A stretch of DNA of 29,048 bases from Fimenecus sp045613685 (GTDB lineage: Bacteria > Bacillota > Clostridia > Oscillospirales > Acutalibacteraceae): contig JAZLBL010000055.1 of assembly GCA_045613685.1 (NCBI GenBank), forward strand, positions 1 to 29,048, written 5' to 3'. Below, piece after piece: positions 14,906-22,219 of the stretch. A model generated the notes under the pieces. It saw nothing but the letters and a program-made list of their open reading frames with translations, did no database searches and had not been told where the DNA came from. Position numbers and translations under genes: made by a program. Each line of letters begins with the position of its first letter. The first letter of the stretch is position 1.

Positions 14906-14975
14906 TTTTTGCTGCGAAAACCAGTATATGAACAAGCCGTGTATCAAAAATTAAATATTAAAGGAGATTACAGGT

Positions 14976-15392
14976 ATGAAAAATGTAATGAATTCAAAAG
15001 TAGTACTGTCTGTTCTCTCGCTGATGCTTATTGTGGCTATGGCATTCTCTTTCTCAGCGTGTGGAAACGATAGTGACACAAACAATGGTGACGCAAAGGT
15101 AGAAAAATCTTTTGTGTTCAAGGTAGTTGACCTTGAAGGAAATGAAAAATCCTTTGACATCAAAACAGAAGCAAAAACAGTTGGCGAAGCACTTTTAGCC
15201 GAAAAACTTATTTCAGGCACAACAAGTGAATATGGTCTTATGGTTGATACTGTAAATGGTATTAAATATGACTATAATGCTGACGGCGCTTATTGGGCAT
15301 TTTATGTTAATGGTGAATATGCTATGACTGGCGTTGACTCAACTGATATTACAGATGGTGCAACATATTCATTCGTAGCAACAAAGGCATAA
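14976..15392 (+). CDS. DUF4430 (transcobalamin C-terminal-like) lipoprotein
   Basis: This 138-residue protein has a lipoprotein signal peptide (hydrophobic 9-25, FSAC with lipidated C29), a short acidic linker (GNDSDTNNGDAKVE) and a DUF4430 domain: TVGEALLAEKLISG, then YNADGAYWAFYVNGEYAMTGVDS and TDGATYSFVAT. DUF4430 corresponds to the small beta domain at the C-terminus of animal intrinsic factor and transcobalamin, which contacts the corrin. Together with the cobalamin riboswitch upstream and the ECF S component 1 nt downstream, this suggests a surface protein that captures cobalamin or another corrinoid and passes it on. That role is inference. The Shine-Dalgarno AAAGGAGA is 8 nt before the ATG. 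Confidence 0.88.
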   Translation: MKNVMNSKVVLSVLSLMLIVAMAFSFSACGNDSDTNNGDAKVEKSFVFKVVDLEGNEKSFDIKTEAKTVGEALLAEKLISGTTSEYGLMVDTVNGIKYDYNADGAYWAFYVNGEYAMTGVDSTDITDGATYSFVATKA

Positions 15393-15393
15393 T

Positions 15394-15912
15394 ATGAGAA
15401 GTGAGAAATATAAAAAGCTTGTTGACCTTTTAGTGTTTACAATGTTGGGTGTGATAATGCTCATTTCAAAACTTTTGATGGAAGCATTACCCAATTTTCA
15501 CCTAATCGGCACACTCATTACCGCATATACAATAGTTTATCGCAAAGATGCTCTAAAGCCCATTTACATATTTATAATTTTGTTTGGATTAGTTTATGGG
15601 TTTGGTATATGGTGGATACCTTATTTGTATATTTGGGCAATTCTTTGGGGAATGGTAATGCTTTTACCAAAGAATATGAAACCTAAAGTAGCTGTGCCTG
15701 TTTATATGATTGTTTCGGGACTTCACGGCCTTTTATATGGCACACTTTATGCCCCTGCACAAGCACTTTTATATGGTTATGATTTCAAAACAATGATTGC
15801 TTGGATTGTAGCAGGATTTCCATTTGACCTTATGCATTGTGTCGGCAATGTGGTGTTGGGAATTCTTGTTATCCCCATTGCCACAGCACTCAAAAAATTT
15901 CACAAGTATTAA
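15394..15912 (+). CDS. ECF transporter S component, predicted cobalamin/corrinoid-specific
   Basis: This 172-residue protein has five or six hydrophobic segments and the look of an energy-coupling-factor substrate-binding subunit: short loops, HLIGTLITAYTIVYRKDAL, and repeated aromatic W/Y residues (YGFGIWWIPYLYIWAILWG). The ATP-binding and EcfT subunits are not in the window, as expected for a group II system that shares a central ECF module. Specificity is inferred from the cobalamin riboswitch and the DUF4430 lipoprotein. CbrT of Lactobacillus delbrueckii is an example of an ECF S subunit for cobalamin, but orthology cannot be judged here. Start ATG is 1 nt after the previous stop, with AAAGG upstream. 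Confidence 0.85.
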   Translation: MRSEKYKKLVDLLVFTMLGVIMLISKLLMEALPNFHLIGTLITAYTIVYRKDALKPIYIFIILFGLVYGFGIWWIPYLYIWAILWGMVMLLPKNMKPKVAVPVYMIVSGLHGLLYGTLYAPAQALLYGYDFKTMIAWIVAGFPFDLMHCVGNVVLGILVIPIATALKKFHKY

Positions 15913-15958
15913 AAAAGACCGATTGGGATTTCTCTCAATCGGTCAATTATTTTGTTTT
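15911..15958. terminator. Bidirectional terminator between the ECF S gene and the secreted transglutaminase
   Basis: A 9-bp stem (gaccgattg at 15917-15925 with caatcggtc at 15936-15944) has a T-rich tail on the plus strand and a run of six T on the minus strand. It serves both converging genes. Confidence 0.88.
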
Positions 15959-17459
15959 AATCAAAAACTAATGTTCCACTTGTGTATAATTGGTGTGCTA
16001 TTGCATCAAATCCGTCTATAGCACCATCTTGTGTCATATCACCAGCATAGAATTTTGCGGTGCCATCATCAACCTTATAAGTTGTTGCACAAACTTGTGT
16101 CATTACAGTATAGTCAGTTGCATTAGTTGCGTTAGATGCGTCAATGTCACCACGCATTGCAACGAGATAGGTTTCTGTTGTTCTGCCATCTGTAACAGTG
16201 AGTGTTGATGTTGTTGTACCTGTGCCGTTTCTCGTAGTATCAAAGGTATTTGTATCTTCTAAATAATAAAAATCCGGGTCAACAAAATATTGATAATAAT
16301 TTGTAATCCCTTTACCAACCATTATCACACCACGGGTTTTATCAAAATGAATATCCCCAGCATTTGGAGCTAACAAGCCTATACCATAGGCATCAAAAGA
16401 AAGTGTCGGATATGTCAATGCCGTAGGTGCACCGTTAAATATGGTTCCTGTTGCAACATGAACTGTTGAATCGGCAACATCAGGATTAAACCATGGGGCC
16501 TTTGTGCCACCTCCGTTAAGAAAATAGCTATAAAAGATATTTGAATCTTGGTCGTTCCAAGTTGGGTCAAGAGTGTACCACTCGCCATCTTCCATTTGAA
16601 CCATATTCCATTTGTGTGGGCCACCCGCTGTGCCAACTACTGTAATACAGGGAATTCCTTCTCTATCACAAAGGAGCTTAAATGCTTCAGCATAACCCTC
16701 ACATACACATAAGCCGTTAATTAATGCACCATAAACATCAAAGTCATTTGATGCGGGATTAGTATTAACATTAGGGTCATAAACTATATTATTTACAAGA
16801 TAGTCATTAATTGATTTCAGCTTTTCGTGACGACTTATACCATAAATCGGGATTGTAGGATATTTGTCTTTAACAGCCTGCAATTTAGTCTTAACGTCAT
16901 CATAATCAGTAAAATGAGTTGAATCAAGACTTATCGTAACAGTTAACTCCGTAATTGTGCAAATATAATTCAAGCCATTTCGCTCAATAGTGCCATAAGG
17001 TGCAAAGCCAAATCCTGCCGACCAGCAAAACAACGGCTTATCTTCATTAAGCGCAGTAATTGCCATAATAATATCCTGTTGAGCATTGTTAACAGCATCG
17101 TTCTGACAACTCGAAGATGATATGCCTGTCCCGGTGATTGAAATACCTGTCATATCAATCTCAACCGTTTCAATAGGACCTGCAGCCCAAACCTGGTCAT
17201 AAATCTTCTTTTGATTGCTTGTTAACTGATTGTAAAAGTATTTTGTGGTATCAACTTCTATTCCTGCACTATAAAACTTATTTATAGTGTTACCACCAAC
17301 CTGCACTTCAATTTTTGTTTCAGGCGAAAACTTAATCATTGGAACATTCTCTACTGCTTCCAATTCTATGCTTTCTGCAAAAGATATAACCGGCATTGCG
17401 CCTAAAAAAACACAAAGTGCCATTATGACTGACAGCACTTTGAAAACTGTTTTCTTCAT
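15957..17459 (-). CDS. Secreted transglutaminase-like protein with a dockerin-like C-terminus
   Basis: The protein is 500 residues with a signal peptide (1 to about 28, ending ISFA-ES). A transglutaminase/protease-like core carries C253 in CVCEGYAEAFKLLC, H282 in PHKWNMVQ and D298 in WYTLDPTWND, the expected Cys-His-Asp triad. Residues about 437-492 contain two loops, GDIDASNATNATDY and GDMTQDGAIDGFDAIAH, which resemble the paired calcium loops of dockerins; the second is close to consensus and the first is degenerate. So it may attach to a cohesin or be a stand-alone calcium module. ATG 17459 is chosen over ATG 17492 because AGAGGTGT precedes it and the signal peptide then starts properly. 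It lies 19 nt after nrdR and is probably co-transcribed. Confidence 0.85.
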   Translation of the reverse strand: MKKTVFKVLSVIMALCVFLGAMPVISFAESIELEAVENVPMIKFSPETKIEVQVGGNTINKFYSAGIEVDTTKYFYNQLTSNQKKIYDQVWAAGPIETVEIDMTGISITGTGISSSSCQNDAVNNAQQDIIMAITALNEDKPLFCWSAGFGFAPYGTIERNGLNYICTITELTVTISLDSTHFTDYDDVKTKLQAVKDKYPTIPIYGISRHEKLKSINDYLVNNIVYDPNVNTNPASNDFDVYGALINGLCVCEGYAEAFKLLCDREGIPCITVVGTAGGPHKWNMVQMEDGEWYTLDPTWNDQDSNIFYSYFLNGGGTKAPWFNPDVADSTVHVATGTIFNGAPTALTYPTLSFDAYGIGLLAPNAGDIHFDKTRGVIMVGKGITNYYQYFVDPDFYYLEDTNTFDTTRNGTGTTTSTLTVTDGRTTETYLVAMRGDIDASNATNATDYTVMTQVCATTYKVDDGTAKFYAGDMTQDGAIDGFDAIAHQLYTSGTLVFD

Positions 17460-17478
17460 AATGACACCTCTTTTTTTC

Positions 17479-17934
17479 TTATTTTTTATCAAGGAAGTTT
17501 GAAAGTTCTTCCATAAATGCGTTTACGTCTTTGAACTGTTTATAAACAGATGCGAAACGAACATAAGCCACTTGGTCGATTTCTTTGAGTTGTTCCATAA
17601 CAAGTTCACCAACATGAACTGATGTTACTTCACGGTCAAGAGAATTCTGTAAAGTTGCTTCGATTTCACTGACTGCTCTTTCAATAGTTTCCATTGAAAC
17701 AGGACGCTTTTCACAAGCAGTGAGCATGCCTTTTACAAGTTTCTGTCTATCAAACACTTCACGTGTTTTGTCTTTCTTAACAACAACAATTGGAACACTT
17801 TCGATAATTTCATAAGTTGTGAATCTCTTTGTGCATTTGATACATTCACGACGACGACGGATTCTCTCGCCCTCATCAGTTGGGCGTGAGTCAATAACTT
17901 TACTTTCTTCAAAACCGCAAAATGGACATCTCAT
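17479..17934 (-). CDS. nrdR: Transcriptional repressor NrdR
   Basis: NrdR represses ribonucleotide reductase genes in response to (d)ATP. The 151-residue protein has the N-terminal zinc ribbon (C3, C6, C31, C34), the conserved RPTDEGERIRRRREC linker and an ATP-cone (about 49-139, IVVVKKDKTREVFDRQKLVKG) that ends VAYVRFASVYKQF. It is complete. Its promoter contains a NrdR-box-like palindrome, suggesting autoregulation. No nrd reductase genes are in the window, and a secreted transglutaminase-like gene follows after 19 nt. Confidence 0.97.
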   Translation of the reverse strand: MRCPFCGFEESKVIDSRPTDEGERIRRRRECIKCTKRFTTYEIIESVPIVVVKKDKTREVFDRQKLVKGMLTACEKRPVSMETIERAVSEIEATLQNSLDREVTSVHVGELVMEQLKEIDQVAYVRFASVYKQFKDVNAFMEELSNFLDKK

Positions 17935-17956
17935 AAGTACATTTCTCCTATATTTT

Positions 17957-17968
17957 ACTATATATAGT
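17957..17968. promoter_or_regulatory. NrdR-box palindrome at the nrdR promoter
   Basis: The perfect palindrome ACTATATATAGT contains CTATATATAG, which matches all ten central positions of the NrdR-box consensus acaCwAtATaTwGtgt. It begins 1 bp downstream of the predicted -10, so bound NrdR would cover the transcription start. NrdR boxes usually occur in pairs; I see only one. Confidence 0.6.
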
Positions 17969-17998
17969 ATTGTATCACAATTTAATGCACAATGTAAA
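17969..17998 (-). promoter_or_regulatory. Sigma-A promoter of nrdR
   Basis: On the minus strand TTTACA (17998-17993) and TACAAT (17974-17969) are 18 bp apart. Each has one mismatch to consensus. Confidence 0.6.
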
Positions 17999-18002
17999 GG
18001 GT

Positions 18003-18785
18003 TTAAAGCAACTTTTTAAGTTCATTTAGTGCAAAAGTCAGTTCATTGTCGTTTTCATAGCCATTTTCATAGAGTTCGATAATATAGTCACCACTATAAT
18101 CATAACTTCTCATAAGGTCAAAGAACTTTTTGAAATCAAAAGTTCCATTTTTACAAGGAACAAAACAGTCCTTTTCGCTATTATGGTCGCTTATATGAAT
18201 ATGACGGATATATTTATGCAAATTCTTTGCGAAATCAAATGGATTTTCGCCCGTTCTCACAGACTGTTTTATATCGAAAACCATATTAAAATCATCGCCG
18301 ATATATTCACCCATACGAAGAAGAAAGTCTGGACTTTCACTTCGATAATGCACAACATTTTCTTGGCACACCTTAAGATTTTCGGCTTTTCCCATTCTAA
18401 TGAGTTCACCAAAGCGTTCGAAATATTCTTGGTCGGAGATACTACCCGGTTTCTTTATGCCATGCATTACCAGAATATCTGCACCAAGAGTGTGCATAAC
18501 ATCAAAATGACGCTTGAATGATGTTTCTTTTGCCTCATAATATCTTTTATTATATGAGCTGAAAAGATGAAAAGATTCTGTGAATGACCCCATTGTGTGC
18601 ACAGATGCTACTCGCACACCATAGGATTTGCAGATTTCTGCCATATTTTTCACATATGATGGCTCGAATTCCGAATCAGCATTCATAAATATTTCAATTG
18701 TTTTTGCACCTGTTTCACACGCTCTTATAACAGATTTATCTGTTTCAAGGGGATAAAAACAAGCGGATGATAAACCGATATCCAT
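18003..18785 (-). CDS. TIM-barrel sugar phosphate isomerase/epimerase-like protein (AP endonuclease 2 family)
   Basis: This 260-residue xylose-isomerase-like barrel keeps the usual metal ligands: E142 (CQENVVHYR), D171 (VFDIKQS), H197 in HIHISDH and E237 (YIIELYENG). An N-terminal GLSSACFYPLE and the conserved SVHTMG and VMHGIKK strands are also seen. Substrate is unknown; the family includes sugar epimerases, inosose dehydratases and endonuclease IV. It is the last gene of an operon with a circularly permuted ATP-grasp protein, an alpha-E protein and a transglutaminase-like protein, only 6 nt after the last of these, with AAAGGTAGT as ribosome binding site. The context suggests that it supplies or modifies the substrate of that system, which is inference. 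Confidence 0.85.
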   Translation of the reverse strand: MDIGLSSACFYPLETDKSVIRACETGAKTIEIFMNADSEFEPSYVKNMAEICKSYGVRVASVHTMGSFTESFHLFSSYNKRYYEAKETSFKRHFDVMHTLGADILVMHGIKKPGSISDQEYFERFGELIRMGKAENLKVCQENVVHYRSESPDFLLRMGEYIGDDFNMVFDIKQSVRTGENPFDFAKNLHKYIRHIHISDHNSEKDCFVPCKNGTFDFKKFFDLMRSYDYSGDYIIELYENGYENDNELTFALNELKKLL

Positions 18786-18791
18786 AAAAAA

Positions 18792-19568
18792 CTACCTTTT
18801 TGTTACCTTTAATGAAACTGATTGTGTTTGCATTCCACCACCAGTTAAAAGCCCACGATTAATGCCACAATCGGCAAAATCACGACCACGACTGATGATA
18901 ATATAATTTTCATCTGCAAGTCGATTATTAGTTGGGTCAACACCATGCCAATTACCATTGTGATAAACCTCAACCCAAGCGTGAGTTTCACCCTCACCAA
19001 CCATCATACCAACAACATAACGGCAAGGAATGTTTGCTTTTCGAAGAAGAGCCAAAAGAATGTGAGAATAATCCTGACACACACCTGCACCGTTTAAAAG
19101 CGCTTCTTCTGCTGTTGTGATTACACTTGTTGAGCCTGATTTATACACGATATTCGCACGGATTGCACGAGTGAATTTAAGTGCAGTATCAACTGCATCA
19201 TCAGAAATTCCCACTTGAATTCTGTCATACATTCTGTCAAGCTCTGCACCACATTGTGTGAAATGTGTTGGGTATTTATAAACGGGATTCAAATCAGTTT
19301 CAGGTGTGATATGAGCACCCGTTGTTACTGTGCCCGTTACATCAACTGTAAACTCATTATGCATTGTAACAATTCGGTCAGTTACCAAAACATTACCAAA
19401 CCCATCTTTTGAATAAGTTAGTTCATTTTCAGGAAAAACTGTTACTTTTATATCTTCAATATGCTGACTTTCACATTCTAACGGGATACAACGAAGTGTG
19501 TAACAATGTTTGATAGCAGGCATTGAGAATTTGATTGACATATTATAAGTAAAATCTAATGTTGCCAT
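18792..19568 (-). CDS. Cytosolic transglutaminase-like protein of the ATP-grasp/alpha-E system
   Basis: The 258-residue protein has an N-terminal beta-rich part (the bacterial transglutaminase-like N-terminal region, about 1-120) and a transglutaminase-like core with the triad C164 (GAGVCQDYSH), H196 (ETHAWVEVY) and D211 (GVDPTNN). No signal peptide is present, unlike the protein encoded at 15957-17459. Proteins of this type are repeatedly encoded beside circularly permuted ATP-grasp and alpha-E genes. A peptidase or peptide-transfer role has been proposed for them from gene context, without biochemical proof known to me. It starts 1 nt after the alpha-E stop. Confidence 0.93.
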   Translation of the reverse strand: MATLDFTYNMSIKFSMPAIKHCYTLRCIPLECESQHIEDIKVTVFPENELTYSKDGFGNVLVTDRIVTMHNEFTVDVTGTVTTGAHITPETDLNPVYKYPTHFTQCGAELDRMYDRIQVGISDDAVDTALKFTRAIRANIVYKSGSTSVITTAEEALLNGAGVCQDYSHILLALLRKANIPCRYVVGMMVGEGETHAWVEVYHNGNWHGVDPTNNRLADENYIIISRGRDFADCGINRGLLTGGGMQTQSVSLKVTKR

Positions 19569-19569
19569 A

Positions 19570-20256
19570 TTACATCACCCCTGTCACAAAAAGCTGACAC
19601 AACTCATTCTGAATTGAGATTTTATATGGTGCATAATCGTCTTCTTCTAAAATCATTTTGCTAAGACGCTCAATAGCACCCACGTTGCAATCAATGCCCA
19701 CTTTATAAAGACGGTTGAGCATAATCGAAAATTCTTTTCTTAAAAGTTCAATAGGATAATCCAATCTTGTGTATAAGTCAAGACGCTCAATACTTCTGCC
19801 GAATTTTAAAATATTTCGGGATACTTCTGCTTCGATATTGTCATCCGCTGAGCCCCAAAACGCAAAAATCCAGTCTGTTACTTCTTGTACTTTTAAAAGC
19901 GGTGCATTACTGCTACTACTTTTTTCCATAATATCAACTGCAAGTTGAAGATATGACAAAGTATCCGAAGAAATTACATTTCGCATTTCAACTGCATTGT
20001 CATAAGCATGAAGAAGGCTTGAATAAATTGATGCAGGGTCATTTGAATCAAACAAAAACGAACTGATAAACTCCTGACGGCAAGAATAATTATTGGCAAT
20101 TCCAAGTCTGCGACAGAAATTTATATATTCTTCATCATTAATATCAATCATAATATCGTAACATTCTGTAAAGGCTTTAAGAGTTGTGAAAACTCTCTCT
20201 ACATATCGACCAAGCCAGAAAAGATTATCACTTGATTTTATCGAGATAACACCCAT
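19570..20256 (-). CDS. Alpha-E domain protein
   Basis: This 228-residue all-helical protein begins with the alpha-E signature SSDNLFWLGRYVERVFTTLKAF (short form LGRYxER at about residues 15-21) and has the helices expected of the family, with SSDTLSYLQLAVDIM in the middle. The molecular function is unknown. It may be a structural partner of the ATP-grasp enzyme encoded just upstream. The two genes overlap by 19 nt and must be translated in a coupled way. The length is a little shorter than typical single-domain members (about 300 residues), but no frameshift or internal stop is seen. Confidence 0.92.
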   Translation of the reverse strand: MGVISIKSSDNLFWLGRYVERVFTTLKAFTECYDIMIDINDEEYINFCRRLGIANNYSCRQEFISSFLFDSNDPASIYSSLLHAYDNAVEMRNVISSDTLSYLQLAVDIMEKSSSSNAPLLKVQEVTDWIFAFWGSADDNIEAEVSRNILKFGRSIERLDLYTRLDYPIELLRKEFSIMLNRLYKVGIDCNVGAIERLSKMILEEDDYAPYKISIQNELCQLFVTGVM

Positions 20257-21551
20257 GTGTCTTTAAAGCCTCCTCCCTGTGAAGAATTAACTACGAATGA
20301 ATTTGCATCTTTTGAAAAACGAGTAAGTCCCGATTTCCATACAACAGGCTCTTCACCTGTCAACACGAATGCTCGTAAATCTGCTTTGCGTTCTGTCCAA
20401 GCGCCGTTTTCAACAACTTTAAGGTCATTGAACTGGATTACTTCTTGGGCAATAAATCGGCGTGGCTCTTTTTGAATCATTTTCTTTAATTCATAAACTC
20501 TTTCAAGAGATAATTCACTGCCAAAAACAACACCATATCCACCTGATTCTGCAACATCCTTGATAACAAGTTTCTGAATGTTATCGAGCACATATTTCAT
20601 ATCTTCGTCGTAGAACGGAAGATATGTTGGTGCGTTTGATAAAATAGGCTCTTCACCTAAATAATATTTAATCATTGCAGGCACATAGTAGTAAATTCCC
20701 TTATCATCTGCAACCGAGTTACCGGGCGCATTAACAAGTGCCACATTACCCGCTCTGTAAGCATCCATAATATGTGGAACACCCAAAAGTGAATCTGCAC
20801 GGAATGTCATAGGGTCCATAAAGTCGTCGTTTATTCTACGATAAACTGCACCAACTCGTTGACGCTTGCCTGAATATTCGCTGTAATAAAGCACATTACC
20901 TTCAACGAACAAATCCTGTGGCATTGCAAAAACTGCACCTGTTTTTTCTGCTAAATATGAGTGTTCAAAGAAAGCAGAATTAAAGCGACCAGGAGTGAGC
21001 ACAACATTAATTCCACCTGTATTTACATAGTCAAGAGCATTACGGAGCAAGTCGCCATAGTTGCGATTATCAACAACTGTATTTGCACGGAATGTGTCAG
21101 GACTAGCACGACGGCACAATTCACGGGCAATCATAGGATATGACGCACCTGATGGCACACGAAGATTATCTTCAAGGACATACCAACGCATATCATTACC
21201 TTGCACTAGGTCGATGCCTGAAATGTGAGCAAAAACATCCTTTGGTGGTACAGCACCTTCACATTCCATCATATATCCTGCTGCACCATAAACAAATTCT
21301 TCAGGGATGATTTTATCCTTGATAATCTGCTTTTTAGTATAGATATCCTTTAAGAATATGTTAAGTGCCTTAACTCTTTGTTTAAGACCACGCTCAAGAT
21401 ATTCAAATTCGTCCTTTGAAATGATGCGAGGCACTGCATCAAATGGGAAAAGACGCTCGTTGAACACATTGTTTTTGTAGATACCAAATTTAACACCATA
21501 TCGTGCTAAAAGTCGGTTGATTTCATCTGTATGCTCTATAAGTCCGTACAA
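20238..21551 (-). CDS. Circularly permuted ATP-grasp ligase
   Basis: This protein of about 437 residues is a circularly permuted ATP-grasp enzyme, predicted to make an amide or peptide bond with ATP. Family motifs are clear: VLEDNLRVPSGASYP, YRRINDDFMDP, LVNAPGNSVADDKGIYYYVP, VIKDVAESGGYGVVFG, ERKADLRAFVL and the C-terminal SSQGGGFKDTWVL. Substrates are unknown. I start it at TTG 21551: the Shine-Dalgarno GGGAG lies 8 nt upstream, while the alternative GTG 21560 touches it. It leads a four-gene operon (ATP-grasp, alpha-E, transglutaminase-like, isomerase-like) with overlaps or gaps of at most 6 nt. Confidence 0.93.
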   Translation of the reverse strand: MYGLIEHTDEINRLLARYGVKFGIYKNNVFNERLFPFDAVPRIISKDEFEYLERGLKQRVKALNIFLKDIYTKKQIIKDKIIPEEFVYGAAGYMMECEGAVPPKDVFAHISGIDLVQGNDMRWYVLEDNLRVPSGASYPMIARELCRRASPDTFRANTVVDNRNYGDLLRNALDYVNTGGINVVLTPGRFNSAFFEHSYLAEKTGAVFAMPQDLFVEGNVLYYSEYSGKRQRVGAVYRRINDDFMDPMTFRADSLLGVPHIMDAYRAGNVALVNAPGNSVADDKGIYYYVPAMIKYYLGEEPILSNAPTYLPFYDEDMKYVLDNIQKLVIKDVAESGGYGVVFGSELSLERVYELKKMIQKEPRRFIAQEVIQFNDLKVVENGAWTERKADLRAFVLTGEEPVVWKSGLTRFSKDANSFVVNSSQGGGFKDTWVLSR

Positions 21552-21591
21552 TTTTTTCACTCCCGAAATTCAAATAGAATTATACAATTAT

Positions 21592-21620
21592 ATTATAGTC
21601 ATTTTGATTATTTAAGTAAA
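21592..21620 (-). promoter_or_regulatory. Candidate promoter of the ATP-grasp/alpha-E operon
   Basis: A perfect -10 TATAAT (21597-21592) has a weak -35 TTTACT (21620-21615) 17 bp upstream on the minus strand. The predicted leader is about 35 nt. Confidence 0.5.
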
Positions 21621-21664
21621 TGAGAGAAATGAACAAAGATATTGATGTTTTTTTGGTGATATAG

Positions 21665-21693
21665 AAAAAGGACGATTTAAAATCGTCCTTTTT
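21665..21693. terminator. Terminator after the YbaK-family gene
   Basis: The arms aaaaaggacga (21665-21675) and tcgtccttttt (21683-21693) form an 11-bp stem around a tttaaaa loop, with T-runs in both directions. It separates ybaK from the ATP-grasp operon promoter. Confidence 0.85.
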
Positions 21694-21695
21694 GC

Positions 21696-22166
21696 TTATT
21701 CAATAGGTTTTGATATTTCTACCCATTCTTTGTAGTTTGAGTATTTTTCAAGTTCTGGGATTGTCAATTCAATGGCACTGTTTGAGCCACCAACTGCAGG
21801 AAAAACTGTCTGGAATCGTTTCAAAGACTCGTCAAGATAGACATCAACTCCGTCTTTAATACCAAATGGGCAAACTCCACCAATTTGATGGCCAACAAAT
21901 TCTTCTAATTGGTCAGGCGACATCATTTTAGCTTTTGCGTGGAAGAATCCTTTATATTTTGAGTTATCAACCTTAACATTCCCTGCCATAAGTATAAGAA
22001 TTGGTTGCTCACCCACCATAAATGAAAGAGTTTTTGCAATTCTTGCACCTTCAACACCAAGTGCTTGTGCTGCAAGCTCAACTGTTGCACTTGAAACAGA
22101 GAATTCTTGCACTCTGTCTTCTATACCAAATTGACGGAAATATTCTCGACCTTTTTCTATGGACAT
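21696..22166 (-). CDS. YbaK/EbsC-type aminoacyl-tRNA deacylase
   Basis: The 156-residue protein is a single INS/YbaK editing domain, expected to hydrolyse mischarged tRNA (for example Cys-tRNAPro or Ala-tRNAPro). Visible features are the family lysine in IAKTLSFMVGEQPILILMAG, the VDNSKYKGFF loop and the GGVCPFGIKDGVDVYLDESL strand pair. The precise specificity (YbaK, ProX or another member) cannot be decided from the sequence. The Shine-Dalgarno AAGGA sits directly after the T-run of the terminator behind iolG, so no promoter fits between them; expression must come by read-through or from a start inside iolG. Confidence 0.9.
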   Translation of the reverse strand: MSIEKGREYFRQFGIEDRVQEFSVSSATVELAAQALGVEGARIAKTLSFMVGEQPILILMAGNVKVDNSKYKGFFHAKAKMMSPDQLEEFVGHQIGGVCPFGIKDGVDVYLDESLKRFQTVFPAVGGSNSAIELTIPELEKYSNYKEWVEISKPIE

Positions 22167-22180
22167 TTAAATCATTCCTT

Positions 22181-22207
22181 AAAAATATGGGCGAGATAAA
22201 CTCGCCC
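22181..22207 (-). terminator. Terminator between iolG and the YbaK-family gene
   Basis: A 7-bp GC-rich stem (gggcgag at 22189-22195 with ctcgccc at 22201-22207) is followed on the minus strand by CATATTTTT. It probably ends most iol transcripts, with some read-through into the downstream gene. Confidence 0.7.
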
Positions 22208-22219
22208 AATTTGTTTTTA

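Noticed and set aside
14816..15073. 85-residue plus-strand frame across the riboswitch and the DUF4430 start
   Set aside because: It overlaps the conserved B12 box and the DUF4430 signal peptide in another frame, and shows no Shine-Dalgarno or family similarity.
21629..21664. Eleven-codon plus-strand frame (MNKDIDVFLVI) followed directly by a terminator
   Set aside because: The terminator is explained by the minus-strand YbaK-family gene, there is only a weak upstream purine stretch, and the length is within chance.
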